Assembly (NCBI RefSeq): GCF_900101345.1
Contig: NZ_FMUX01000013.1
Span: forward strand, 110,708 to 174,707
DNA length: 64,000 bases
Direction of reading: 5' to 3'
Origin: Desulfoluna spongiiphila
GTDB taxonomy: Bacteria; Desulfobacterota; Desulfobacteria; Desulfobacterales; Desulfolunaceae
Under the pieces are notes generated by a model, which had not been told where the DNA came from, ran no database searches, and worked only from the letters and a program-made list of their open reading frames with translations. The first letter of the stretch is position 1, and the number at the start of each line of letters is the position of its first letter. This document shows, piece after piece, positions 28,488 to 36,771 of this stretch. Made by a program: the position numbers and the translations under genes.

Positions 28488-29579
28488 ATGGCAGACTCAA
28501 CATGGGATGGCTTGCTCCTGAGAACCTCATTGTCCGACGACGGGAGCCTGCCCAGGAAAGTGACTTCAAGCTCCCCGGACGTGATCTGCTCGGGCTCCGT
28601 TCCCCCGGACAACCCCGAACAGTACGTGGACCCGGCCAATTACAGCAACGGGTACTCCAATAAGATCTTTAACAACGTGAGCAACTACTTTTATATCCGG
28701 GCAAAGAATATCAGCAGCACGGCCCAGGAGAAGTACCTGCACGCCTACTGGGCCCAAAGCAACCTGATCCTGCTGCCGTCCATCTGGAAGGACAACTACA
28801 TGCGCACCTCCTCCAACGCGGACGGGGTGAAGGTCAAGGCGGAGAACAAGGGCGATATCGTGGCCAACACCGAAGACGCTTTTCGCTGGGAGCCCACCAC
28901 GCCGGACCCCGATACCCACTATTGTATCGTGGCCCAGGCATCGGACTCCATTGATCCCTCCGAGGGCGTGCCGGAGGATAACTTCGAGAGCGCCGCGGCC
29001 TGGTCCGACTGGCTGGCCCAGAGGGGCAACTGGGCCTGGAGAAACACGGTCTACGTGGCATCGGACAGCCCGGACCTGACCCAGACCACAGGCCACAAGA
29101 TCCAGATTCCCGGGGACCCCGTGGATCCTCCGCACCTGTACAACCTGTACATCAAGTGCACCAACGTGCCCGTGGGATGGTCCTTCCAGTTTACCAGCGG
29201 CACGGTCATCGAGCTGCCTCCGGGCTACGACAACCCTGTGGACACCCTCACAAAGCCCAAAGCCGATGTGACCAACCCCAACGACAACATCGGGGGGCAC
29301 TGGTACCTGCCCGCCCAGTTCATGACCAACATCTCGGTGAGCGTGTGGTTCAACGGCATCCCCCCCAACTCCGACACCAAGTGGCAGCTGAAGATCAACG
29401 AAGTCACCGACGACGACACCCTGAGCCTCTACACAACGGCCCTGCCCATCATGATGCACGACGAGCCCCATCCCAAGGTCCTTGAGTGGCTGGCCCACAA
29501 CGAGCTTCACGCCACGTCCCGGGACATTCCCATCGGCAAGGAGGTGGAGTGCGGCAACATCAACTTTGACCTGGTTTAA
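28488..29579 (+). CDS. Hypothetical beta-rich partner protein of the LamG operon
   Basis: The 363-residue product is soluble and has no signal peptide. Motifs of note: NYFYIRAKNISSTAQEKYL, an Ig-like strand pair; LILLPSIWKDNYM; HYCIVAQASD; and NWAWRNTVYVASD. I recall similar NYIYVRG/SLL-P-x-W/HYC patterns in uncharacterised bacterial proteins but cannot name a family. It reads as two beta-sandwich domains, about 30-220 and 225-360. GGAGG lies seven bases before the ATG, 43 bases after the giant gene's stop, so co-transcription is likely. The strong third-position G/C bias matches the giant gene, suggesting common origin and high expression. Confidence 0.8.
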   Translation: MADSTWDGLLLRTSLSDDGSLPRKVTSSSPDVICSGSVPPDNPEQYVDPANYSNGYSNKIFNNVSNYFYIRAKNISSTAQEKYLHAYWAQSNLILLPSIWKDNYMRTSSNADGVKVKAENKGDIVANTEDAFRWEPTTPDPDTHYCIVAQASDSIDPSEGVPEDNFESAAAWSDWLAQRGNWAWRNTVYVASDSPDLTQTTGHKIQIPGDPVDPPHLYNLYIKCTNVPVGWSFQFTSGTVIELPPGYDNPVDTLTKPKADVTNPNDNIGGHWYLPAQFMTNISVSVWFNGIPPNSDTKWQLKINEVTDDDTLSLYTTALPIMMHDEPHPKVLEWLAHNELHATSRDIPIGKEVECGNINFDLV

Positions 29580-29643
29580 CGACAGGCACGGCCATGGGCA
29601 TGCCATGACTCTTTCGACCATATAAGATGCAAAGGAGAAGGCC

Positions 29644-30171
29644 ATGAATACCATAGACGCAACCATCAGGTTCAAGGGGATCGATGTGGCCGCCGGGGCC
29701 ACGGGAAGTTTTTACAGCCTGGCCGGCAAGCAGACGGCAAGCTACGCAGCCGTGACATCTGTTGCCCCGGATGAGAACGGGGATGTGGCCATCGATATCG
29801 CGGCACAGATCAGCGACGCCCCGGATTTTCAGGCCCACTACGCCTACAGCCAGCTCTCGGCTCCGGAAAACCTGGTTTTCAAGGTTGTGTTCAGCGGGGA
29901 GTACCCCATGGACGGGGAGTTCCAGATCGGGAGCAGCAATTTCGACGGGTTCAAGGTCAACCGGGGGCCCGTGGAGAACAAGGAACTCAACGCCAGCACC
30001 ACGGCGACCTTTGACACGGACCTGGATTTTTGTATCTGGCTCGGGGACCTGCCCATCTCGGGCACGGCCAGCGTCTCCCTTAAGTTCTACAAAATCGTGA
30101 GCGACCCCAGCGGCATCGACAAGCAGGTCAAGATCGCCGAGAGCATCCTGACGCTGAACAACAAGACATGA
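29644..30171 (+). CDS. Hypothetical small beta-sandwich partner protein
   Basis: The 175-residue product has no signal peptide. It alternates short strands (TIRFKGIDVAAG, NLVFKVVFSGEYP, DLDFCIWLGDLP, ASVSLKFYKIV) and looks like one beta-sandwich. AAGGAG stands six bases before the ATG, 64 bases after the previous stop, and a double terminator follows, so it closes the three-gene unit. Composition and codon bias match its two neighbours. No family is recognised; a structural or chaperone role for the giant protein would fit but is not shown. Confidence 0.78.
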   Translation: MNTIDATIRFKGIDVAAGATGSFYSLAGKQTASYAAVTSVAPDENGDVAIDIAAQISDAPDFQAHYAYSQLSAPENLVFKVVFSGEYPMDGEFQIGSSNFDGFKVNRGPVENKELNASTTATFDTDLDFCIWLGDLPISGTASVSLKFYKIVSDPSGIDKQVKIAESILTLNNKT

Positions 30172-30181
30172 TTCCCTCCCT

Positions 30182-30255
30182 CGGGGCCGGTTGTTTACGG
30201 CCCCGTGCACAAAAAACACCTCTTCGGGCATGGGGCCCGGGGAGGTGTTTTTTTG
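30182..30255. terminator. Double hairpin, bidirectional terminator
   Basis: A first stem GGGGCCG/CGGCCCC at 30183-30204 is followed by AAAAAACACCTC pairing with GAGGTGTTTTTTT. The second has an A-run on one side and a T-run on the other, so it can end both the LamG operon and the convergent ferredoxin gene. Confidence 0.85.
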
Positions 30256-30256
30256 T

Positions 30257-30937
30257 TTACCCCCTTCGGGGGGATGAAAGGGGCATGGGCCGTGTTGACT
30301 CGCTCAAGGAGATGGCCCCGGTGGGGCAGGTGGTGACGCAGAGGCCGCAGCCTGTGCAGGCGTGGGGATGAAATATCATATGCCCGTTCTCAAATTCTCG
30401 GGCTCCAAACACACAGCGGTCCACACACTCCCTGCAGTGAACGCAATCGTCCACCTGGGTGACGGCGACATAGTCTGAATGGGCGATGAGTTCCCTTCGC
30501 CCGGAGTCGCGAATGATCTGCAGCTCATGGCAGCAACACGGGCAGCAGCTGCACAGGGCATACAGCGCATGGTCCGGCCTGTACAGGGCCAAGTGAACGA
30601 GGCCGCACCGGTTGGCGTGTTTCAGGATCTCCTTGGCCTCAGAAAACTCAACACGGCGGGCTTCCCCTTTATCCATGCATGCCTCAGCCATTTCGTCGAA
30701 TAGCAGGCAGACTTCGAGAGGGTTGTTGCACCGTTTGTAGCGGGCCCTGCATTCGCATGCCTGAACCGCCACGGTTTTTGCCGTGCGCACGATCTCCGTC
30801 ACCTGCTCTGTGGGGAGCACCCACTGTTTTTCCTGAACCGATTCGGAGACGGGAACCACCCGTGATGAGTGGGAGATCCGTCGTGCCTTGAGCCATTTGT
30901 CATAAGTTTCTAAGCGTTTCGAGAGAAAAGAGTCCAT
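30257..30937 (-). CDS. 4Fe-4S dicluster ferredoxin-like protein with Cys-rich N-terminal domain
   Basis: The 226-residue product carries two bacterial ferredoxin motifs near its C-terminus: CVHCRECVDRC and CTGCGLCVTTCP, enough for two 4Fe-4S clusters. An N-terminal domain holds CECRARYKRCNNPLEVC and a middle stretch CSCCPCCC, so further metal sites are likely. I recall this arrangement in uncharacterised anaerobe proteins near redox enzymes. Cytoplasmic. AGGAG precedes the ATG. It lies 21 bases after the NicO gene on the same strand, so the three genes 32418 to 30257 look like one operon; an electron-transfer partner is not evident. Confidence 0.85.
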   Translation of the reverse strand: MDSFLSKRLETYDKWLKARRISHSSRVVPVSESVQEKQWVLPTEQVTEIVRTAKTVAVQACECRARYKRCNNPLEVCLLFDEMAEACMDKGEARRVEFSEAKEILKHANRCGLVHLALYRPDHALYALCSCCPCCCHELQIIRDSGRRELIAHSDYVAVTQVDDCVHCRECVDRCVFGAREFENGHMIFHPHACTGCGLCVTTCPTGAISLSESTRPMPLSSPRRG

Positions 30938-30958
30938 GGGCTCTGCTCCTCATCAGGG

Positions 30959-31807
30959 TTAAAGTCCGGTGAGCATCAAGGCTCCCAGGGCTGTGAGCGC
31001 CATGCCGGAGACGGCGGTGAGGATTCCCGGGAGGCGTCTTCCCCGGGTCGTGGAGGCTTTCAGCCCGGCGTTTTTTCCTGCCACCACGAGGATCACGGCG
31101 GCGGAGATGGTCAGGGCCATGCCCAGGGTAATACCAAAGGCCATGAGGATGCCCAGGTAGGTGAGGTGAAGGCCCATGGCAAGGAGCATGACCGTGACGA
31201 CGCCTGGGCAGGGGACCATGCCGAAGGCCACAGCGGCCAGAAGGCCCCCGGCTTTCGGGGCACTCTCCTGATGGGGCTTGGGGCGTGCGGCTTCGTAGAT
31301 ACCGGAGATCAAAAGAAAGAGCCCGAGCAGGATGACAAGGGAAAAACTGACCTGGCTGGTAAGCCTGGTTGCGTCTTTCAGGCCGGTGGTCATGCGGATT
31401 TCAAGGAACCATTTGATGCACAGCACGGTGAGGATCCCGGAGAGGCCGTGGCTGAAGGCGACGATGTTGCCGAAGAGGACTCCGTCCTTGGTTTTGCGGT
31501 TTCCGTGGAGCATGTAGGCCGTGGCCACGGCCTTTCCGTGGCCGGGACCGGCTGCGTGGACGGCTCCGTAGAGGACGGCAAGCCCCAAAAGCGGTGCCAG
31601 GGCAAAGAGGTCCGGGGAGGCGGCAAAGGATTTCAAGGTGGCGGCCATCTCGCTTCGCATCTGGAACTGGATGAGGATGAGCTTGTGCACCAGGCGCGTC
31701 CCAAGGCCCGGCGCGGTGTCCGGGGGGCCGAAGGCGTGGGCGGCAAGGGGGCTCAACAGGATCCACGTGAAGAGGGCCAGGGCCGCTGTGCGCATGCGGG
31801 AGGTCAT
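30959..31807 (-). CDS. NicO-family nickel/cobalt transporter
   Basis: The 282-residue product has a cleavable signal or first helix, then about six membrane helices. The family motif HAAGPGHGKAVATAYML near residues 88-104 and FSHGLSGI near 118 hold the His residues used for Ni or Co in NicO/RcnA/HupE-like proteins. It would move nickel or cobalt across the inner membrane; direction cannot be told. Its ATG overlaps the DUF1007 stop (ATGA). The cobalamin riboswitch lies on the opposite strand about 500 bases beyond the operon's first gene, hinting at a link to B12 and cobalt. Confidence 0.87.
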   Translation of the reverse strand: MTSRMRTAALALFTWILLSPLAAHAFGPPDTAPGLGTRLVHKLILIQFQMRSEMAATLKSFAASPDLFALAPLLGLAVLYGAVHAAGPGHGKAVATAYMLHGNRKTKDGVLFGNIVAFSHGLSGILTVLCIKWFLEIRMTTGLKDATRLTSQVSFSLVILLGLFLLISGIYEAARPKPHQESAPKAGGLLAAVAFGMVPCPGVVTVMLLAMGLHLTYLGILMAFGITLGMALTISAAVILVVAGKNAGLKASTTRGRRLPGILTAVSGMALTALGALMLTGL

Positions 31808-32418
31808 GGGCGTGTTTCCTTTCCGCCGGGGGAAATGACGGCTTCAATGGGGTGAAGCATGCCGAAGTAGTACGTTTCTTCTGTGTTTTCCCTCAAAGTG
31901 AAACCGACCCCCTGGGGGACATCGCCGGAAAAGGTGACGGGGTTGTCCTCGGAGAGGAACAGAGCCGAGTAGTTGGTGGGATCGTACTGGCTGAGCCGCA
32001 GGGGTTCCCCCTTGTTCTGTAGCGGTGCAATGGGGATAGAAAATCGGTATACCACGATGCCATCCTTTGCCTCGCAGTGGAAGGAGGCGATGGTGACGGG
32101 GTGGTTTTTGGTGCCGCTGTGGGTGATGAAGGTGAAGTAATGCTGTTCGGAAAGGTAGTCAAAGGCTTCGGATTTCAACGTGCTGAGCTCTTTGGGAGAG
32201 AATGAGCCGTCTCCGTTGGTGTCGTAGTCTTCCAGGATCATGGCTGAAAAGCCGTCGTCAAAAGCCCAGTCCACATCCAGGCGCACAGGCTGCTCAGCTT
32301 TATAACAGAGATTCATGGTGCTGGTGATGAAGACATGGGGGTGAGCCCTCAAAGCCGATTGCGGGATGAGCGCAAGGGCAATGGACAATATCAGGGTATA
32401 CATAAGGGGGGTGTGCAT
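31804..32418 (-). CDS. DUF1007 periplasmic protein
   Basis: The 204-residue product has a signal peptide (1-24, ALRA/HPHVF). The mature N-terminus HPHVFI is typical of DUF1007 proteins, which commonly precede NicO transporters and may bind metal through their N-terminal His. An EF-hand-like loop DTNGDGSFSPKE near residues 64-75 suggests a calcium or metal site. It is the first gene of the operon, overlapping the transporter by four bases, and so likely acts as its periplasmic accessory. Confidence 0.85.
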   Translation of the reverse strand: MHTPLMYTLILSIALALIPQSALRAHPHVFITSTMNLCYKAEQPVRLDVDWAFDDGFSAMILEDYDTNGDGSFSPKELSTLKSEAFDYLSEQHYFTFITHSGTKNHPVTIASFHCEAKDGIVVYRFSIPIAPLQNKGEPLRLSQYDPTNYSALFLSEDNPVTFSGDVPQGVGFTLRENTEETYYFGMLHPIEAVISPGGKETRP

Positions 32419-32753
32419 GAAAAAGGGTTCCTGCGGGTCAAAGGGTTTTCGAAAGCGGTTGTTCCTATATAGGGCGTGTTGATCTTACAGCGCAAGAGAA
32501 AAAGGATCGATGTTCCGGGCCGATGACTCAGGGCCGTCAAGACGTACTCTTCATTTTCTCTTTTTGTTCATGACGATACGGAATCTTTATCATGCCGTTA
32601 TGCGTTGTCTCCCGGTGGGAGGGACTCCTTCGTCACGTGATTTCCCCTATAAACGGTTTGCCTTGTAAAGCATTCGGGTTCTCTTGTTGGTGAATGTTGG
32701 AATTGACCTGTTTTTCTTGAAGTTTAGAACATGTTCGGGGTTTGCTTTTATAC

Positions 32754-32783
32754 TTGACAAATAAGAGTGTAGATCATTATAAC
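32754..32783 (+). promoter_or_regulatory. Sigma70-like promoter for the riboswitch transcript
   Basis: TTGACA at 32754-32759 and TATAAC at 32778-32783 are 18 bases apart. Transcription would start near 32790, about 130 bases before the riboswitch core. Confidence 0.65.
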
Positions 32784-32921
32784 ATCAACTATTCAGGTTG
32801 GAAAAAGAGAGCCTGTTGTGAATAAAGCCTTGGCGGAGGAGAGTTTCCGCACGTATCAGGGGTAGGCTCCCGATGTCTTATCTTTAATACTGTTACAATG
32901 AAACAACCCAAAAAATTAGGT

Positions 32922-33102
32922 AGACGTTCAGGTGCCCTGATCTCGTGACATCCCGAGACCCGGGCTAAGAGGGAATCCCGTGAAAATCGGGAACGGTCCC
33001 GCCGCTGTAACTCTCGTTATGCCTTTTAACGTGATGTGCCACTGGGTCAAACCGGGAAGGCCGTTAAAAGGGGGGAGGAGTCAGAAGACCTGCCTGAATG
33101 GA
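32922..33102 (+). ncRNA. Cobalamin (B12) riboswitch
   Basis: The conserved elements appear in order: GGTGCC, then AGAGGGAATCCCGTG, AACGGTCCCGCCGCTGTAA (the B12 box region with GCCGCTGTAA), TGCCACTG, CCGGGAAGGC and finally GAGTCAGAAGACCTGCC. This is the class I cobalamin riboswitch pattern, which binds adenosylcobalamin and controls the transcript downstream. The next gene on this strand is the AraC-type regulator, with a terminator between. Confidence 0.95.
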
Positions 33103-33206
33103 TTTAGCATGATGAGGAATTTTCGGCGCCGTCTGCCCGAACGTTCCCAGGGCCTCGAGGAAGGTCTTTTGCTGAATGTGAATCTGTGGTGAGGATGAAT
33201 ACGGTT

Positions 33207-33243
33207 CCCCATATCGATGCATGCATCGGTATGGGGTTTTTTT
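33207..33243 (+). terminator. Riboswitch-linked intrinsic terminator
   Basis: CCCCATATCGATGC pairs with GCATCGGTATGGGG and is followed by seven T. Placed 105 bases after the riboswitch and 27 bases before the regulator's start, it is the likely expression platform: B12 binding would stop transcription. Confidence 0.88.
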
Positions 33244-33270
33244 ATGGGGATTCATGAAACAGGTATCACT

Positions 33271-34113
33271 ATGAATGAGCGAGAGTTGTTGAAACGGCAC
33301 CTGCCCTTCGGCAGGCTTTCCCCGGAGGCCCTTGACCGTGTGGTCTCGGCGTTTCAGTCCTATCGATTCGCCGAACAGGAGAAGCTTGTGGTGCAGGATG
33401 AGGTGGCGACCTGGGTGGGGTTTGTGGTGTCCGGGAGCATCGAACTTCGTATCAAACAGTTTACGGGTGGGGATCTTTCCTTCGGCTCCCTTCGAAGGGG
33501 AGATTTTTTCGGGTTGATGTCCTTTGAACCCAAGGGGGTATCCATCGCCAGCGCTGTGGGGGCGACCCCCGGGGTTGTTTTGATGGTGAGGCGGGATGCC
33601 TTCCACCAGATGCTGGAGACGTATCCTGTTTTAAAGGCTTATTTTTACAAAATGTCCCTGGACAGGGTGTGGACGGCTTACCAGAGCCTGTACCAGGGGA
33701 AAGCCTCAGAGGGCCCGAGCCCTGTCATGCCGGGGTGCGTCTCCCTGGAGGTGCAGAAATCCATCGATTTCATCGACCGGAACTTCATGAACCCCATCAC
33801 CCTGGAGGAGGCGGCCCGGGCAAACGGCATGAGCAAGTTTCACTTTTCGCGGATTTTCAAAGACAAGACAGGCATGTCCTTTAAGGAATACCTCAACATG
33901 CGGCGAATCCATGTGGCGAAAAAATTGTTTGTGGCAGACAACCTCAACGTGTCGGAGGCCTGCTACCAGGTGGGATTCAACGATCAATCCTATTTTTGCC
34001 GGGTCTTTCGCAAACTCGAAGGCTACACCCCGTCGGAGTTCAAAAAGATCTGCACCGGCCGATTTCCTTCCCGGAAACGGGGAGAATCCCATGCCAAGGT
34101 GGTGTCGGGGTGA
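33271..34113 (+). CDS. AraC-type regulator with CRP-like N-terminal domain
   Basis: About 280 residues. Residues 1-125 match the cyclic-nucleotide-binding fold (VVSGSIELRIKQF, then GSLRRGDFFGLMSF). Residues about 165-265 are an AraC/XylS domain with two helix-turn-helix units: NPITLEEAARANGMSKFHF and LNVSEACYQVGFNDQSYFCRVF. The fusion is uncommon; many AraC proteins use a cupin instead. Starts at 33217 and 33244 lie inside the terminator hairpin or its T-run, so 33271 is chosen despite a weak Shine-Dalgarno. Expression is controlled by the B12 riboswitch. Targets are unknown; the facing Ni/Co operon is the obvious candidate. Confidence 0.85.
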   Translation: MNERELLKRHLPFGRLSPEALDRVVSAFQSYRFAEQEKLVVQDEVATWVGFVVSGSIELRIKQFTGGDLSFGSLRRGDFFGLMSFEPKGVSIASAVGATPGVVLMVRRDAFHQMLETYPVLKAYFYKMSLDRVWTAYQSLYQGKASEGPSPVMPGCVSLEVQKSIDFIDRNFMNPITLEEAARANGMSKFHFSRIFKDKTGMSFKEYLNMRRIHVAKKLFVADNLNVSEACYQVGFNDQSYFCRVFRKLEGYTPSEFKKICTGRFPSRKRGESHAKVVSG

Positions 34114-34156
34114 ATGCTGGGAGGAGGCGGACTTGAATGATAAGGGAACACCTTTG

Positions 34157-34179
34157 GCCCGGAGACTTCGGGCGTTTTT
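34157..34179 (+). terminator. Intrinsic terminator after AraC-type gene
   Basis: GCCCG and CGGGC flank a seven-base loop, followed by GTTTTT, 44 bases past the stop. Confidence 0.75.
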
Positions 34180-34267
34180 ATGCTGATGGAATATGGACGG
34201 CTGCTGTGCCTTGATCATGGTGCATAAAATGCACCCTACGGGTCGTGGTTTTTTGTATTGGCTAGGG

Positions 34268-35725
34268 TTAACGGCTCTTATCGTCGGATAGCTCAAGTCG
34301 GCCGTGCATGAGAAAGGCCGCACTGCAGGGGGGGCCGAAGGTGCCGTTGAGGGCATAGGTGTTCGAAACAAGGTGTGTGTTGAGTCCATAGAACGTTATG
34401 GAGCCTTCTGCGATGATATTGAGAAAATAGTATAGTATTCTCCCGAAATCAGTAGAGTTTTCGTTGGAAACAATCCTTAGGTGAAAGTCTTTTTCTGTTC
34501 GAAAGATGATCCCTTTACACACTTTGTATGATAAATGGCTCCATTTATCGGCATAGTTTATTCCCCCAATATCCTTTTTGCAGTATATGTATACCGTTTT
34601 TTCGTTTTCTCCGCCCATTGAGAAAGAAGATGAGTCGAATGACCCGTCAAAACCGATATGTATCTCTGATGCTATGGTGAAATTGTGGGCATTGTAGTGT
34701 CGCCCATTGGAGATTGATTTGAGAAATAACGTGGCATTGGCAGGGGCGTTTGCATCACTGAAGTAGTAAATTCGGCCTTGATGGTCTCCCTCATGGAGAC
34801 CGAAAGAATATTGGGGCCATTTCCCATTGCCATGGTTGTAGAGACTGTTGCCGTGTTCGGTTGGTATGGCATAGTCTGCAGCGTTACTCCCATAATGCCC
34901 CGGCCATTGGTCTACGGTATACACTGTGCCGTTGTTATTGAGATATTCCCAGTCAATGGGGCGAACATCCCTAACTAGCGATGCCCCCTGGATTCCTGAA
35001 CGGCAGTTGACGATGTGGCCTCCTGCGCTGACAAGGGTGTTGCCGGTGACCTCCACCGGTTCTATGCATTTTATGTCGCTGTTGGCATGGACACCGCCCG
35101 TGTTTTCGAAAATCAATTGATTTCGACGCCATTTTTGATCCGTTCGAATGTCCGAGCCCTGATTTCCCCCGTGGGCCAGGATACCGAAACGCCGCCGAAA
35201 TGCCACGGAAACCACGTGAACGTCGACGTTTTTTTTCTTTTCCAATTCCCCCATAAGAAGGGCTTCTCTGACAGTCAGGGCGACTTTGACGGCATTGACG
35301 TATTCGTCGGCGGGAAAATCGGGGTCTCCTTCGGCTGCAAACTCTTTGTAGGCGAGAAAATCACCGTAGGCGTCGTTCTCATCGTAGTATCCCCGTGTGA
35401 TCTCCACTTCGTAATTTTGCGGGAAGTCCTCATCAACCGCAGGATCTTCCATGGCCTCTTTTTCCGGAAAAAGATTCTGGACAAGGACCTTGCGGGCAAG
35501 GGCTTCGGGGTCTCCGTCGCAGAGGTGCAGGGCCCCTGCCATGGCAGCGGCGTCCACGCAGTTCTGGAGGGTTCGTTTTTCGCTGAAGAGATAGCCGGAT
35601 TCGATGACCAGAGCGAGCATCATGAGCAGGGCTGTCATGAAAAAGGCCACCACAAGGACGATGGAGCCTTGCTCGTGGTCTTGGGGACTATTTATTGTTG
35701 TTTTTATTACCATGCGCATGGTCAT
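34268..35725 (-). CDS. tadG: TadG-like pilus assembly protein
   Basis: The 485-residue product begins with a polar segment and one membrane helix, QGSIVLVVAFFMTALLMML, followed by ALVIESGYLFSEKRTLQNCVDAAAMAGAL, the N-terminal signature of TadG/TadE-like proteins. The remaining 400 residues are a periplasmic or extracellular beta-rich domain with no von Willebrand A motif that I can see. It is the last gene of the tad locus but is separated from the lipoprotein gene by 758 bases of repeat-bearing DNA, so it may have its own promoter. Neither possible start (35725, 35719) has a strong Shine-Dalgarno. Confidence 0.8.
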   Translation of the reverse strand: MTMRMVIKTTINSPQDHEQGSIVLVVAFFMTALLMMLALVIESGYLFSEKRTLQNCVDAAAMAGALHLCDGDPEALARKVLVQNLFPEKEAMEDPAVDEDFPQNYEVEITRGYYDENDAYGDFLAYKEFAAEGDPDFPADEYVNAVKVALTVREALLMGELEKKKNVDVHVVSVAFRRRFGILAHGGNQGSDIRTDQKWRRNQLIFENTGGVHANSDIKCIEPVEVTGNTLVSAGGHIVNCRSGIQGASLVRDVRPIDWEYLNNNGTVYTVDQWPGHYGSNAADYAIPTEHGNSLYNHGNGKWPQYSFGLHEGDHQGRIYYFSDANAPANATLFLKSISNGRHYNAHNFTIASEIHIGFDGSFDSSSFSMGGENEKTVYIYCKKDIGGINYADKWSHLSYKVCKGIIFRTEKDFHLRIVSNENSTDFGRILYYFLNIIAEGSITFYGLNTHLVSNTYALNGTFGPPCSAAFLMHGRLELSDDKSR

Positions 35726-36040
35726 CCGCTTTCAAGGTGTTTTTTTCATACAAGCGTAACTATTCAGCTCTTAAAAAGCTGTTGCCGGAGTTATTCCGGT
35801 TAAAGTCAAGCGAATCCCAAATGCCCTTCATCGTGTTTCCAGAGAAATGAAATGGGGGCCTTGCCCGGCTCGCCTGAAGGGTGAGAAAATCAAACAGCAA
35901 ACGCTTGTTTACAGTTTGCTTTTTCAAAATAGCTGACATTTTTTTGTAGCCTTCCGAAATCATATAATTTCCGCTTTGGCTGGTTGTTTTCTCATGAAAT
36001 ATCCGGTCTTGGTCATCGTTTGAGCCACCGCCAGGATGTC

Positions 36041-36196
36041 ATGACACCGTCCCAAAAGGCCGACAGCCCGTAGGGTGCACTCTGTGCACCGTGTCCGGGT
36101 CGCCCAAGATATCGATTTTACAGCAGTGTTCGGGGTATGACGGGCTTTGATTTTGGTGCACGGAGTGCACCCTACAAATCGGCTCTTTGCAGGTCG
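36041..36196 (+). repeat. 155-base GTGCA element, copy A
   Basis: Starts near CCCAAAAGGCCGACAGCCC and ends near GGCTCTTTGCAGGTC. Each end holds a GTAGGGTGCAC...GTGCACC palindrome in mirrored arrangement around a less conserved middle. An inverted relative lies at 38800-38960, so it is a discrete dispersed element, MITE- or BIME-like. Confidence 0.8.
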
Positions 36197-36382
36197 CGGC
36201 AGAAACGATGATCAAGGCCAAAATGGGCATCTCCTTCAAAATTGGTTGCCACATGTCACACATCACGCGAATGCCCCGAGAACGCTTGCAGAAGAACTGC
36301 CTATGGCGGCCCTTGTGTGATCTAAAGGTTTGAAAAGTTGGATAAATATCTTTTGAGAAAAGATTAAGACCAATCTAAATTA

Positions 36383-36469
36383 AAGGCGAATGTGATTTTC
36401 CTCGAGGAACGAGGGGGAAAGCGCATTCGCAACCAGCTTTCAAGGTGGCTCACCTTGCCGCCGGAGGCT
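36383..36469 (-). repeat. Gene-end repeat, long copy
   Basis: Reading plus: GCGAATGTGATTTTCC and GGAAAGCGCATTCGC form a long imperfect stem, then GCTTTCAAGGTGGCTCACC and TTGCCGCCGGAGGC. It sits 15 bases past the stop of the minus-strand lipoprotein gene. Confidence 0.8.
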
Positions 36470-36483
36470 TTCTTCCATGCATA

Positions 36484-36771
36484 TCAGTCAGCCATGATGT
36501 CGGCGTCGCTGTCCTTGGCATCGGAGTCTGAGTCGACCTCTTTCATTGGATGTTCGTATTTGTTTTTGTAGATGGCGTTTGCAAGGGTTCCGGGCATGGT
36601 GGTGACGGGGGCGCGATTGACCGGTGCGTCGGGGTTCATGACCTGGGCGTGAAAGGTTTGGGTGAAGGCCTGGCCGAACTCGTTGGAGAAGTGCTTTGGA
36701 GTGGCGCAGCCTGCAAGCAGGATGGCGACAAGGGACAACAGCACCAGAAAGGCTGGGCGGAAGGGGATCAT
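36484..36771 (-). CDS. Small lipoprotein of the tad locus
   Basis: The 95-residue product has a signal peptide ending in the lipobox LLAGC (Cys 22). The mature chain is short and polar, with TMPGTLANAIYKNKY in the middle and an Asp/Ser-rich tail (SDSDAKDSDAD). Small lipoproteins of this sort occur in tad clusters and may help the secretin reach the outer membrane, but I cannot assign a named family. Its start overlaps the TadD stop by four bases. Confidence 0.75.
   Translation of the reverse strand: MIPFRPAFLVLLSLVAILLAGCATPKHFSNEFGQAFTQTFHAQVMNPDAPVNRAPVTTMPGTLANAIYKNKYEHPMKEVDSDSDAKDSDADIMAD

Larger units (their letters stand above)
32419..33270. other. Divergent regulatory region with B12 riboswitch
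   Basis: This 850-base gap separates the NicO operon (minus) from the AraC-type gene (plus). It holds a promoter, a cobalamin riboswitch and a terminator, listed separately. The left 330 bases show no clear element; the NicO operon promoter must be there. Confidence 0.7.
35726..36483. other. Repeat-rich gap inside the tad locus
   Basis: No gene in 758 bases. It holds a CATGAAATAT-type repeat at 35963-36012, a 155-base GTGCA element at 36041-36196 and a gene-end repeat at 36383-36469. Confidence 0.65.

Noticed and set aside
25184..28639. Minus-strand open frame of 1151 codons
   Set aside because: It is fully antisense to the giant LamG gene; the strong third-position G/C bias of that gene removes stops on the other strand. 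Its product is Gly/His/Val-rich with no domains and no ribosome site.
21401..30171. Tc-toxin complex
   Set aside because: The size is suggestive, but I see no TcA shell or neuraminidase-like domains I can name, no Rhs-repeat TcB/TcC, and the partners are small beta proteins.
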